Below are positions 8,448-16,373 of a stretch of DNA of 64,000 nt, in pieces. The notes under the pieces are model-generated. The model ran no database searches, was not told the origin of the DNA, and saw nothing but the letters and a program-made list of their open reading frames with translations. Location of the stretch: the NCBI GenBank assembly GCA_963805475.1, contig CAWDUO010000008.1:1-64000 (forward strand), read 5' to 3'. The translations under genes and the position numbers were made by a program. Each line of letters starts with the position of its first letter. Within the stretch, counting starts at the first letter, position 1. Origin of the DNA: VRUE01 sp963805475 (GTDB lineage: Bacteria; Actinomycetota; Thermoleophilia; Solirubrobacterales; 70-9).

Positions 8448-8964
8448 TCGCCTCCAGCCAACGCAAGTGGGCCTGCGTCAGGCAGAGCCGGGGCCTTCCC
8501 AGCGCAGCTCGCGGCGCAGAGGAACTTGCCGAGCCGGTGACGGGCTCTCATCAGGTGGGCTCGGATCGCCTCCCGGCAGCGAGTCAGATCGCGAAAGCGC
8601 CCTCCTCGGGGCTGGGGACGCGCACGAAGCGCAGTTCCCCTGCGAGGCACAGCCGCGCCAGCCGCTCGGCGTCGCGGCGATCGGTCTTGACCCGATCGCT
8701 CGGCGCCTTGGGTATCGACCCCGGTGCGCAGACGCGCACGTCGAGGTGGCGCTCGTCGCCCCCTCGCGCAAGCCCGAAGCCGGTCGGCCCGGCCTCATAG
8801 ACCGCGAGGACGGGAGCCTGGATCCCTTCCAGGAAGTCAAGCGTCCCTCGCGGTGGGCCATTCAGTCGTCGGGAGCGAAGCTCGCCTGTCTCCGGATGAA
8901 GAACGCAGGCGTGGGTCTGAGTGGCGTGGACGTCGAGTCCCACCACGCTTTTAGGCTGGGGCAT
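8070..8964 (-). pseudogene. Decayed, 3'-truncated IS110-family transposase
   Basis: Starting at ATG 8964 behind GGGAGGTG, the minus strand encodes VVGLDVHATQTHACVLHPE with the first DEDD-type aspartate, then DRVKTDRRDAERLARLC. Three frame changes follow: AIRAHLMRARHRLGKFL in a second frame, then ASRAVLEDYLAAVVALEQ and finally FGIVPSEHSSGERRQRGPIT with SPHARRLLVEAAHHYRHQP. These are the N-terminal RuvC-like and C-terminal serine-bearing regions of IS110-family transposases. The protein breaks off at about 8070, against the end of the secreted-protein gene. The middle is shortened, so it cannot be active. Confidence 0.8.
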
Positions 8965-9129
8965 GTCGGCACCTCCCATGATTGGGGTGTCGGCCGCGGG
9001 GCCATCCCGCGGCCCAGTCCGCACCGTAGGCGGGGTGCGACTATAGGTGGAGTGGTAGTATAGCTTGAGGCGATGCTGTACAGGAGATGGGAGGTAGGTC
9101 CTCCGCGATCGCCTTGCAGGAGTGTCAAC
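8965..9129 (-). mobile_element. Non-coding 5' flank of the IS110 remnant
   Basis: This stretch holds no gene. It lies just upstream of the decayed transposase start. It includes a strong inverted repeat around 8996-9020 (GGGCCGCGGGATGGCCCCGC on the minus strand). In IS110-type elements this region specifies the bridge RNA (established for the family). Whether this remnant still encodes one cannot be judged. Confidence 0.35.
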
Positions 9130-9222
9130 GGCCATCGAGACTTCTCCAGGGGCGGCCATCCAACCTCCCCACTCGCGGCCACGACTTCTCGCCACCGGTG
9201 GCCATCGGTTCTCCCCACGCTT
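9130..9222. repeat. Four tandem 23-24 bp imperfect repeats starting GGCCATC
   Basis: Units start at 9130, 9154, 9177 and 9200. Each opens with GGCCATC or GGCCACG and continues with a C/T-rich part such as GAGACTTCTCCAGGGGC. Two further units in the same orientation occur at 11634. Clusters like this resemble the multiple transposase-binding sites at IS21-type ends, but no IstA or IstB gene is present. Confidence 0.7.
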
Positions 9223-9273
9223 GAGCCCTCGGGCCACCCCACGGGCGCCGCTTCTCACCTTCGCTTACATCGC

Positions 9274-9301
9274 TTGGCGCCGGGCATCCTGCATGTAGGC
9301 T
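9274..9301 (+). promoter_or_regulatory. Promoter of the three-gene cassette, probably leaderless
   Basis: TTGGCG (9274-9279), a 16-base spacer and TAGGCT (9296-9301) precede the ATG at 9310 by only 8 bases. The predicted transcript would begin at or just before the start codon. No Shine-Dalgarno sequence is present. Confidence 0.5.
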
Positions 9302-9309
9302 CCGACCCG

Positions 9310-9969
9310 ATGACACCGTCCCGGATCCACGCCGAGTTCACCGCGGTCAGCCTTCTCGGCAGCTTCAACCCGCGCATCTTCCAGCCCCTGTGGTTCGCCC
9401 AGAACGGCCTGCTGCCGGTCGAGGAGGCCGAGCAGGCCGAGGTGGATATGATCGACCGCGATTTTTGCCGCCTGCACGTCGGTTGGGCCGAACTGGTGGT
9501 CGTACAGGAGCGCCTCCAGCTGCGCACGACGCCCGAGACGGTCGCCGACGCGCAGGTCCGCGATCTCCTCGTCGGAGTGCTCAAGCTCTTGCCCCACACG
9601 CCGATCGAACGGGGTTCGATCCACCACCGATCTGACATCGCGATCGCCACCGAAGAGGAGTGGCATGCCGTCGGCGACGCGCTTGCGCCGAAGGAGCTGT
9701 GGGACGGGATCCTCGAGCAGCCGGGGATGTTCGATTTTGCGATGCTCGGCAAACGCCCTGACGACTTGGTGGGCACCGTCAAGGTTAGGATCCAGCCCTC
9801 GCAATCGGTGAAACCGGGAGTCTTCATCAATGTGAACGACGAATTCTTGATCTCCGAGGCCGGCGGCGACGTCGTTGAGGCGGCCGAGGTGATTGAGACA
9901 CTCTGGCCGGCCGCCGAGCGGCGCGCGAGCGAGATTCGCGAGCAGCTGCTGGCTCGGTTGGTGCCTTGA
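9310..9969 (+). CDS. Unknown protein, first gene of the MBL cassette
   Basis: A 219-residue soluble protein without signal peptide or membrane segment. It alternates predicted strands and helices (IHAEFTAVSLLGSFNPRIFQ, CRLHVGWAELVVVQERLQL, GSIHHRSDIAIATEEEWHAV, VFINVNDEFLI). The overall look vaguely recalls TIGR04255-type proteins, but I cannot assign a family. The next gene starts 1 base after its stop, so it is the lead gene of a tight three-gene operon that ends in a metallo-beta-lactamase protein. The operon lies between repeat clusters at 9130 and 11634, suggesting it moves as a unit. Confidence 0.75.
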   Translation: MTPSRIHAEFTAVSLLGSFNPRIFQPLWFAQNGLLPVEEAEQAEVDMIDRDFCRLHVGWAELVVVQERLQLRTTPETVADAQVRDLLVGVLKLLPHTPIERGSIHHRSDIAIATEEEWHAVGDALAPKELWDGILEQPGMFDFAMLGKRPDDLVGTVKVRIQPSQSVKPGVFINVNDEFLISEAGGDVVEAAEVIETLWPAAERRASEIREQLLARLVP

Positions 9970-9970
9970 T

Positions 9971-10492
9971 ATGACCCCGACAGCCACCGCCCCTTACTCG
10001 GCCACCGAGGAGCTGCTCGAACCCCGGCTCGCCAAATGGCGCCAGGAGCCCCTCGACGATCACGAACAGGAGGAGGCTCCGGACGAGCGTGGCCTCGCGC
10101 TCGTCTCCTACGCGCCGCCGCGGCTTCTCCCGCTTCAGCCAGACATCGAGACGAGCGAGCGCCCGCGGGAGCTCTTGACCGCGCTCCAGTCCTGGGAGGG
10201 CGTTGTGCTCGAGGTGGGGGAGAGCTCGTTCCTCGCGCGGCTGATCGACACGACCAGCGAGAACGTCGACGAAGAGGTGACGGTCGCCAAGGAAGAGCTT
10301 TCCGACTTCGACCTGGAGTTGCTCGAGCCGGGCGCGATCTTCTATTGGACGATCGGCTACCGGCAGAAGGTCCGCGGGGCGCGCGAGCGGGTCTCTCGGA
10401 TTCGCTTCCGTCGGCTGCCGGCATGGACGCCGCAGCAGCTCGACGAGGCACGGGAGCGCGCTGCGCAGCTCGCTCATGGCCTCGACTGGTAG
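9971..10492 (+). CDS. Unknown protein, second gene of the MBL cassette
   Basis: A 173-residue protein starting at ATG 9971, 1 base after the preceding stop. The N-terminal 50 residues are acidic and probably disordered. Residues 60-150 look beta-rich (SWEGVVLEVGESSFLARLID, EEVTVAKEELSDFDLELLEP, AIFYWTIGYRQKVRG), reminiscent of an OB- or SH3-like barrel. The C terminus is helical (PQQLDEARERAAQLAHGL). The family is not recognised. Its last 17 bases overlap the start of the metallo-beta-lactamase gene, indicating translational coupling. Confidence 0.75.
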   Translation: MTPTATAPYSATEELLEPRLAKWRQEPLDDHEQEEAPDERGLALVSYAPPRLLPLQPDIETSERPRELLTALQSWEGVVLEVGESSFLARLIDTTSENVDEEVTVAKEELSDFDLELLEPGAIFYWTIGYRQKVRGARERVSRIRFRRLPAWTPQQLDEARERAAQLAHGLDW

Positions 10493-11596
10493 CGGCCGCG
10501 GCGGGCACAGCCTGCCCGCACCCGAGGAGCTCGAGGTCTCTCTCTTCGGGCCCGGCTACGGCGAGTCGCTCGTCCTGCACCTGGGCAACGGTCGCTGGAT
10601 GGTCGTCGACTCCTGCGTCGACCCGGACTCTGGGCGCGCCGCGGCTCTCGACTACCTCGACGCCCTGGGCGTCGACTGCGCTCGCGACGTCGCCGTCGTC
10701 CTCGCGACGCACTGGCACGACGACCATGTCCGCGGCATCGCCGAAGTGGTCGAAGCCTGCGAGGCCGCCCGCTTCGTCTGCTCGGCCGCTCTGCGAAGCG
10801 AGGAGTTCCTCACGCTCGCGCAGTCGAACGTCCTCGGCGCCGAAAGGACGACCTCCGGCGTCCGCGAACTGGCCTGCGTCCTGGAGATCGTGCGCGTGCG
10901 CAAGGCCGCCGGGCGTTCCGGCGCCGGGCCGGGCCTCGCGCTCGAGAACACCGTGATCGACGAGTCCCCGTCCTGCGAGGTGAGGGCCCTCTCGCCCTCC
11001 TCGGCTGCGCTTCAGCGCGCGCTCGCCTCGATCGCGGCGAAGTTGCCGGAGCCGCTGCGGCCCCACCTGCGCGTGGCAGCTCCCTCCTCGAACGAGGGGT
11101 CTGTCGCCCTCTGGCTCAAGGGGCGGTCCGGACAGGCGCTGTTAGCGGCGGATGTGGAGCGCCAGGCCGGCGACGACCGTGGCTGGGGTGCGATCCTCGC
11201 GCTGCGCCCGCCCGGCTCGGCCCCCGCCGAGCTCGTCAAGGCCCCCCATCACGGCTCGGAGTCCGGCCACGATCGGCGCATGTGGGACGACCTCCTGGAG
11301 CCCGAGCCGTCGGCCCTGCTCACGCCGTGGAGGCGCGGCGCGCGCAGCCTTCCGACCGAGGAGGACCGGCGCCGGATCGTCCGGCTGGCGCCGGACGCGG
11401 TCCTGGTCGGCACGAGCGGGGAAAGCCGGAGCGCTACGACCCGGCGGTCGAGCGCACGCTCAAGGAAGTCGCGCGCTCGCGCCGCCGCGCGATCGGCCGA
11501 ATGGGCCACGCCCGCGCCCGCTGCGCGCCCGCTGACGCAGGCGCCTGGAGAGTCGAGCTGGTGACCCACGCCCAGCGGCTGTCGGCAGTCGCGTAA
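10476..11596 (+). pseudogene. ComEC-type metallo-beta-lactamase-fold hydrolase with C-terminal frameshift
   Basis: Residues 1-300 form an MBL fold: the metal motif THWHDDHVRG (His79, His81, Asp83, His84), a later LLAADVERQ strand and KAPHHGS (His258-His259), as in ComEC/Rec2-type hydrolases. No membrane domain is present, so it would be a soluble partner. Around 11415-11428, in a GGGGAAAG run, the frame slips: the uninterrupted frame ends at 11564 with Ser/Arg nonsense. The adjacent frame continues sensibly as RYDPAVERTLKEVARSRRRA to a stop at 11596. A single missing base would restore one protein. The substrate may be nucleic acid or a nucleotide signal, which is inference. Confidence 0.75.
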
Positions 11597-11633
11597 GCGG
11601 GCACGGACGACGCCCACGCCGAACCCGCCTGCC

Positions 11634-11682
11634 GGCCATCGAGAATTCCCCAGGGGCGGCCATCCAACCTCTCCAGCTAGAG
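11634..11682. repeat. Two-unit copy of the GGCCATC 24 bp repeat
   Basis: Units begin at 11634 and 11658 (GGCCATCGAGAATTCCCC, then GGCCATCCAACCTCTCC). They match the first two units at 9130-9176 with few changes and have the same orientation. The pair closes a 2.4 kb interval containing the three-gene cassette. Confidence 0.7.
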
Positions 11683-11715
11683 GCAAGCGCCCTCCAGAGC
11701 GGTGCAGCACGGTGC

Positions 11716-11721
11716 TACACT
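11716..11721 (+). promoter_or_regulatory. -10 box for a leaderless antitoxin mRNA
   Basis: The box TACACT is preceded by TGC (extended -10) and lies 8 bases before GTG 11730. This predicts a transcript starting at about 11728, almost at the start codon. No clear -35 element was found. Confidence 0.4.
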
Positions 11722-11729
11722 TGATTTCC

Positions 11730-12017
11730 GTGCCGACTTCCAGACCTCGCCACACGATCACCGAGACCCAGCCCGTGCAGGAGGCGCTGGACGAGCTGCG
11801 CGCCAAGCTCGGCGAGGGAGAGCGGGTCGACTACGCCGAGCTGGTCGTGCTCGGCGCCCGGGCGAAGGCGCGCCGGCTGCCCGACGACGCGGAGAGGGCC
11901 AGGCGCGCACGGAGGGAAATCGCCGAGTGGATCCTCACCGGAAACGGGCCCGAGGTGGACGTCGAGGCGGCCGACGAGGTCAAGCGCCTGGGACTGATCG
12001 CCAACTACGACGAGTAG
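11730..12017 (+). CDS. VapB-like antitoxin
   Basis: About 95 residues from GTG 11730. It is helical and charged (VQEALDELRAKLGEGERVDY, ARRLPDDAERARRARREIAE), with a C-terminal acidic part ending NYDE. It sits 4 bases before the PIN-domain gene, in the order of vapBC operons. The GTG follows an extended -10 box closely. Antitoxin function is inferred from size, context and partner; no ribbon-helix-helix or AbrB motif stands out. Confidence 0.65.
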   Translation: MPTSRPRHTITETQPVQEALDELRAKLGEGERVDYAELVVLGARAKARRLPDDAERARRARREIAEWILTGNGPEVDVEAADEVKRLGLIANYDE

Positions 12018-12021
12018 CGGC

Positions 12022-12444
12022 GTGCTGCTGCTCGACAACTCCGCCTGGTCGCGGCTGCTGCTGAAGGGGATGGTGCCGAAGGAGCGGGCGAAAGCGATCG
12101 TCGCGTACATCGACGAAGAGAGAGTTGCGACCTGCCTGCCCTTCCTCTTGGAGGTCGGCTGCTCGGCTCGCTCGGCGGCGGACTATCGGCGGATCGCCGA
12201 TCGGCTCGGCCGGCTGCCCCGCATCCTCGTCGACCGCGAGGTCGAACGACTCGCCCTCGAGGCCCAGCGCGAGCTGGCCGAGGTCGGCCACCACCGCCTC
12301 GCGCCGATCGACGTGCTGATCGCCGCCTGCGCGCACCGCGCCGAAGCCGGCGTCCTGCACTACGACCGCGATTACGACCTGATCGCCGAGCACACGAGCC
12401 TCGCCTTCGAGAGCGAGTGGCTCGCTTCGCCGGGGAGCCTCTGA
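12022..12444 (+). CDS. vapC: VapC-type PIN-domain toxin
   Basis: A 140-residue PIN protein starting at GTG 12022. The acidic metal-binding residues of the fold are visible: Asp in LLLDNSAW, Glu in LPFLLEVGCS, Asp in LAPIDVLIAACA and Asp in VLHYDRDYDLIA. The length is normal for the family and the frame is intact, unlike the PIN gene at 1585. VapC proteins are Mg-dependent ribonucleases cleaving tRNA or rRNA. The antitoxin lies immediately upstream. A hairpin follows the stop codon by a few bases. Confidence 0.85.
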   Translation: MLLLDNSAWSRLLLKGMVPKERAKAIVAYIDEERVATCLPFLLEVGCSARSAADYRRIADRLGRLPRILVDREVERLALEAQRELAEVGHHRLAPIDVLIAACAHRAEAGVLHYDRDYDLIAEHTSLAFESEWLASPGSL

Positions 12445-12449
12445 GGGCG

Positions 12450-12531
12450 CGCTTTCCCACACTCCGCTGGGGAAGAAAGCGACGCCGGCGGTTGTCCATT
12501 GTGGGAACGTGGGCGTACCGGCACGCTTCCC
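12450..12531. repeat. Two consecutive hairpins downstream of vapC
   Basis: CGCTTTC (12450-12456) pairs with GAAAGCG (12475-12481). GGGAACGTG (12503-12511) pairs with the CACGCTTCCC arm ending at 12531. The first hairpin resembles the family A palindromes in arm composition and inner CCACAC/GGGG pattern. It could act as a terminator for vapC or be a diverged repeat copy. Confidence 0.5.
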
Positions 12532-12576
12532 CCGTCCCCTACACTCGACTGGAGGGAATATGGGGACTTCGTTGGG

Positions 12577-15500
12577 ATGACGGGAGTCCGGCGGGCTATG
12601 CCACGCCGGTCGATCGCCGCGCCGGCCGCGGTATTGCTCGCCTGCGGGGCGCTGGCGGTGGTTGGGCTGGGGGTCGAAGGGCGGCTGGCGCCGACGTCGC
12701 TGGTCGTGCCGGGGACGCCGTCGGCGCGGGGGCAGGCGCTGGCCGACGCGCACTTCGGCGAGTCCTCGCCGTTCGCGGTGCTGCTGCGGGGGCCGGCGCG
12801 CGCGATCGAGCGCCAGGGGCCGGGGCTGGTGCGGGCGCTGCGGCGCGACCCGGCGGTCACGGTCGTCTCGCCCTGGGACCGCGGGGCGCTGGGGGCGCTG
12901 CGGCCGGGGCCGCGGCGGGCGATCGTCCTGCTCGACTACCACCTGCCGCTGGCGACGGCGATGCGGGAGACCGTGCCGGCGCTGGAACGGACGCTGGCGG
13001 CGCGGGTGCGGCCGCCGCTGCGGGCGACGCAGTCGGGCTACGCGAGCGTTTCGCGGGCGCTGCAGAGCGAATCGCTGGCGGCGACCGAGCGGGCCGAGCT
13101 GATCGCCGCGCCGCTGCTGCTGATCGTCCTGCTGCTGGTCTTCCGCTCGGCGCTGGCGGCGGCGATCCCGCTGGCGATCGGCGCGCTGACCGTGCTGGCG
13201 GGGCGCGGCGTGCTGGTGCTGCTGGACTCGGTGATGACGATCGAAGCGCTGGCGCTGGTCGTCTGCACGATGATGGGGCTGGCGCTCGGCGTCGACTACT
13301 CGCTGTTCATCGTCTCGCGCTTCCGCGAGGAGCTGGCGCGGGGGGCGGCGCCGCGCGCGGCGGCGGCGACGGCGCGGCGCACGGCGGGGCGGGCGACGGC
13401 GCTGGCCGGCGCGACGCTGTTCGCCTCGATCCTGCTCTCCGGCTTCCTCCAGCCGGGCTCGCTGCTGCTCTCGCTGGCGACGGGGCTCGTCGTCGTCACC
13501 CCGATCAGCGTCGCGATCGCCACCCTGGCGCTGCCCGAGCTGCTGGCCGTGCTCGGCCCGAGGATCGACTGGGGCCGGGTCCCCTCCCCGCGTTCGCTGT
13601 TTGTGACCCGGGGCGCGACGAAAGGCGAACGCGAAAGTGGGGAGGGGGGCGCCGGCGCGGGCCGGTCGCGGGTTGCCGTCGCCGCGGGCGCGGCGCTGCG
13701 GCGGCCGGGGACGGCGGCGATCGCGATCGCGGTGCCGCTGGCGTTGCTGGCGGCGCCGGCGCTCGCCTTCAACACCGGTGCGCCGGGGATCGACGAGCTG
13801 CCCTCTTCGAGCCCCGCCCGGCAGAGCGCCGAAGCGATCGACGCCGCCGTCGGACCCGGCTGGGAGGCGCCATTCGAGATCGTCCTCGCCGCCCGCGAAG
13901 GGCCGATCACGACGCCGGCCCGCCTCGACCTGCTGGCGCGCGCGCAGCGGCGGATCGCCGCGCAGCCGGGCGTGCGGGCGGTGATCGGCCCCGCCCCGAT
14001 CGCCCGCGCCGCGCGTCCGCTGCGCCGGCTGGGGCGCGCGCTCGTCCCCGCCACCGCCCCCTCCGGTCGCCGAAGTCGACTTTCTCCACACCCTGGTGTG
14101 GACAAAGTCGAAAACGACCCTTCGGGGGGTGGGGTGTTGGGACGGCTGACGCGGCTCGGGCCGGGGCTGCGGCGCGCCGCCGCTGGGGTGGCGCGGCTGC
14201 GCGGCGGGATCGCGCGGGCCGCGGCCGGCAGCGGGCTGCTCGCCGCGGGCTCCGAACGCGCCGCGGGCGGCGCCGGGCTGCTCGCCGCCGGACTGCGGCG
14301 CGCCGCGACCGGGGGGGAGGCGGCGAGCGGCGGGATCGAACGCCTCCAGGCCGGCTCCGCCGCGCTCGGCAAGGGACAGCGGCAGGTCGCCGTCGGGACG
14401 CTCTCGCTGGCGCTCGGCCTGCGCTCGCTGGTGCCGCAGATCCGCTCCGGCTCCCAGGCGCGGGCGCGCAAGCTGGCGCGGCGGCTGGAACGGCTCGCCG
14501 CCGCCGACCCGGCGCTCGCCGCCGCGGCCGAAGAAGCGCGCACGCTGGTCAAGTCGATCGGCTCCGACCGCGGCGAAGCGCGCCGCCTGCGCGGCATCGC
14601 CCAGCGGGTCAACGGCGGCGCCAACCGGCTCGCCGCCGGCGGCAAGCGGCTGGAAACGGGGGTCGCCGCGCTCGCCGCCGCCGCGGCCGGCCTCAGCGGC
14701 GGACTCGACAAGCTCGGCGCCGGCGCCGAACGGCTCGCCGGCGGCCTCGTCGCCCTGGAAGGCGGCGCGGACACGCTCAACCGCGGCCTCGCCGCCGGCT
14801 TCCATCGCTCCTACCCGCTCCAGCGCGGGCTCGGCCGCGCCGGCGTGCGGGTCAGCGCCGCGACCGCGCCGCTGGCCCGCGGCGCCCGCGCCCTGCGCCG
14901 CTCCTCACCCGGCCTGTTCGACTCCGGCTACTTCGTCCTCTCGGCGCTCGACGGCGCGCCGCCGGTGCCGCGGGCGCTCGCCGGCGAGGCTGTCGACGTG
15001 CGGCGCGGCGGCCAGGCGGCGCGGCTGCTCGTCGTCTCCACCCACCCGTTCAACAGCGCCGGCTCGCGCGCCACCGGCGCCCGGCTGCTCGCCGACGCGC
15101 AGCGGATCGGCCGCGAAGGCGACCTGCGCGCCGGGCTCAGCGGCGGCGCCGCGATCCTCAACGACTACGCCGCCGCGACCCGCGCCCGGCTGCCGCTGGT
15201 GATCGGGGCGATCGTCCTCATCACCTTCCTGATCCTGCTCGCCGTCTTCCGCGCGCCGCTGCTGGCGGCGCTCGCGGTCGGCCTCAACCTGCTCTCGGTC
15301 GGCGCCGCGGTCGGCGTCGTCAGCCTGATCTGCAAGCTGCCGGACGGGTGGCCGCTCGGCGGGCACCCTTATATAGACACGGTCGGCGCGGCGGGGATCT
15401 TCGGCGTCACCTTCGGCCTCTCGATCGACTACGCGGTCTTCCTGCTGGCGCGGATGCGGGAGCGCTACGCCGCGTTGAGCGCGGCGGGGGACGTCTCGCC

Positions 15501-15822
15501 CGCGGAGGCGAACCGGCAGGCGATCGCCTACGGGCTCGACCGCACCGCCGCGGTGATCACCGGCGCCGCGGCGATCATGGCCGCGGTGTTCGTCAGCTTC
15601 GCGGCGGCGCCGATCGCGACGGTGAGCCAACTCGGCGTCGGCCTGACGGTGGCGATCCTGCTCGACGCGACGGTCGTGCGGATCGTCCTGCTGCCGGCGC
15701 TGATGCTGCTGCTGGGCGAGCGCGTCTGGCGCGTCCCGCCGCTGCTGGACCGGCTGCTGCCGAGGGGTAGGATGGGGGACGCCGTGGGAGGCGGCGAGGC
15801 CGCAGGGGCCAGAGAGTCGTGA
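12577..15822 (+). CDS. MMPL/RND-family transporter with two translated palindromes
   Basis: About 1081 residues from ATG 12577; ATG 12598 is also possible. An N-terminal helix and an extracytoplasmic domain are followed by the first five-helix MMPL block (LLLIVLLLVFRSALAAAIPL, LALGVDYSLFIVSRFREEL). A large second external region has alanine/glycine repeats (LLAAGSERAAGGAGLLAAGL), and a second MMPL block follows (VTFGLSIDYAVFLLARMRER). Such proteins export lipids or hydrophobic compounds using the proton gradient. The central cytoplasmic loop contains palindrome C1 and the second external region contains A1, both read in frame. The stop overlaps the next gene by a GTGA junction. Confidence 0.85.
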   Translation: MTGVRRAMPRRSIAAPAAVLLACGALAVVGLGVEGRLAPTSLVVPGTPSARGQALADAHFGESSPFAVLLRGPARAIERQGPGLVRALRRDPAVTVVSPWDRGALGALRPGPRRAIVLLDYHLPLATAMRETVPALERTLAARVRPPLRATQSGYASVSRALQSESLAATERAELIAAPLLLIVLLLVFRSALAAAIPLAIGALTVLAGRGVLVLLDSVMTIEALALVVCTMMGLALGVDYSLFIVSRFREELARGAAPRAAAATARRTAGRATALAGATLFASILLSGFLQPGSLLLSLATGLVVVTPISVAIATLALPELLAVLGPRIDWGRVPSPRSLFVTRGATKGERESGEGGAGAGRSRVAVAAGAALRRPGTAAIAIAVPLALLAAPALAFNTGAPGIDELPSSSPARQSAEAIDAAVGPGWEAPFEIVLAAREGPITTPARLDLLARAQRRIAAQPGVRAVIGPAPIARAARPLRRLGRALVPATAPSGRRSRLSPHPGVDKVENDPSGGGVLGRLTRLGPGLRRAAAGVARLRGGIARAAAGSGLLAAGSERAAGGAGLLAAGLRRAATGGEAASGGIERLQAGSAALGKGQRQVAVGTLSLALGLRSLVPQIRSGSQARARKLARRLERLAAADPALAAAAEEARTLVKSIGSDRGEARRLRGIAQRVNGGANRLAAGGKRLETGVAALAAAAAGLSGGLDKLGAGAERLAGGLVALEGGADTLNRGLAAGFHRSYPLQRGLGRAGVRVSAATAPLARGARALRRSSPGLFDSGYFVLSALDGAPPVPRALAGEAVDVRRGGQAARLLVVSTHPFNSAGSRATGARLLADAQRIGREGDLRAGLSGGAAILNDYAAATRARLPLVIGAIVLITFLILLAVFRAPLLAALAVGLNLLSVGAAVGVVSLICKLPDGWPLGGHPYIDTVGAAGIFGVTFGLSIDYAVFLLARMRERYAALSAAGDVSPAEANRQAIAYGLDRTAAVITGAAAIMAAVFVSFAAAPIATVSQLGVGLTVAILLDATVVRIVLLPALMLLLGERVWRVPPLLDRLLPRGRMGDAVGGGEAAGARES
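13581..13649. repeat. Family C palindrome (C1) inside the MMPL gene
   Basis: Inner arms CGCGTTCGCTGTTTGT and ACGAAAGGCGAACGCG flank a GC-rich loop. Outer arms CCCCTCCCC and GGGGAGGGG extend the pairing. The element is read in frame as RSLFVTRGATKGERE. Related copies are at 49251 and 60483. Confidence 0.65.
14077..14110. repeat. Family A palindrome (A1) inside the MMPL gene
   Basis: A 34-base palindrome: CGACTTTcTCCACACC, a two-base loop and GGTGTGGAcAAAGTCG, with one C-C mismatch. It begins on a codon boundary and is translated RLSPHPGVDKV. Near-identical copies are at 26055 and 58314, and a diverged one at 52048. Confidence 0.85.
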
Positions 15823-16373
15823 AGCAGCGAACGCAACCCACGCACGCAGCCGGCGCGAGGCGCCGGGCCGTCGCCGTGCGCGCGCCGAGGCGCCGGGCCG
15901 CGCGCGCGCTCGTCGCGCTGGCGCTGGCGCTCGCCCTGCCGGGGATGGGCGCGGCGAGTGCGGCGGCGCCCACCCGGGCCGAATACGTCGGCACGCTGGA
16001 GGGGATCTGCAAGCCGCGGGCGCTAGCGACGCAGCGGGCGATGAAGGGCGCGCGCGGCGACATCTCGGCCGAACGGCTGGCGGTCGCGGCGCGCAAGTTC
16101 GGCAAGGCGACGCGGATCTTCGGCGCGACGGTGAAGCGGATCGGCGCGGCGACGCGGCCGGACGGCGACGCGGCCGTGCTGCGCGAATGGTTCGCCTACC
16201 TGGGCCGCCAGGAGGCCTACCTGAAGCGGATCACCGCGCAGCTGCGGGCCGGCCACGCGATCAAGGCGCAGCGGCTGACCGCGCGCTTCATCCACAACGG
16301 CAACCTGGCCAACAACGTCGTGCTCGAATTCGGCTTCGAATACTGCGCCTTCAAGTTCGCCCGGTACGGATGA
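15819..16373 (+). CDS. Secreted helical protein of unknown function
   Basis: A 184-residue protein with start GTG overlapping the MMPL stop. An Arg-rich N terminus (about 30 residues, containing two copies of the 14-base repeat GAGGCGCCGGGCCG) leads to a signal peptide (ALVALALALALPGMGAASAA). The mature part has Cys at TLEGICKPRALAT and FGFEYCAFKFARY, probably one disulphide, and is otherwise helical. The family is not named. Tight coupling to the transporter and the next gene suggests the three act together at the cell surface. Confidence 0.75.
   Translation: MKQRTQPTHAAGARRRAVAVRAPRRRAARALVALALALALPGMGAASAAAPTRAEYVGTLEGICKPRALATQRAMKGARGDISAERLAVAARKFGKATRIFGATVKRIGAATRPDGDAAVLREWFAYLGRQEAYLKRITAQLRAGHAIKAQRLTARFIHNGNLANNVVLEFGFEYCAFKFARYG

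Noticed and set aside
9130..9222. Repeat cluster considered as a short CRISPR array
   Set aside because: Units are adjacent at 23-24 base spacing without unique spacers, and no cas genes are present.
13581..14110. C1 and A1 considered as transcription terminators of the MMPL gene
   Set aside because: They lie inside an uninterrupted, clearly functional reading frame and lack T-tracts.
12499..15770. Several very long open frames on both strands overlapping the MMPL, gltB, surface-protein and AddAB genes
   Set aside because: They follow from very high GC, are rich in Arg/Ala/Pro/Gly without domain motifs, and lie opposite or out of frame with well-supported genes.
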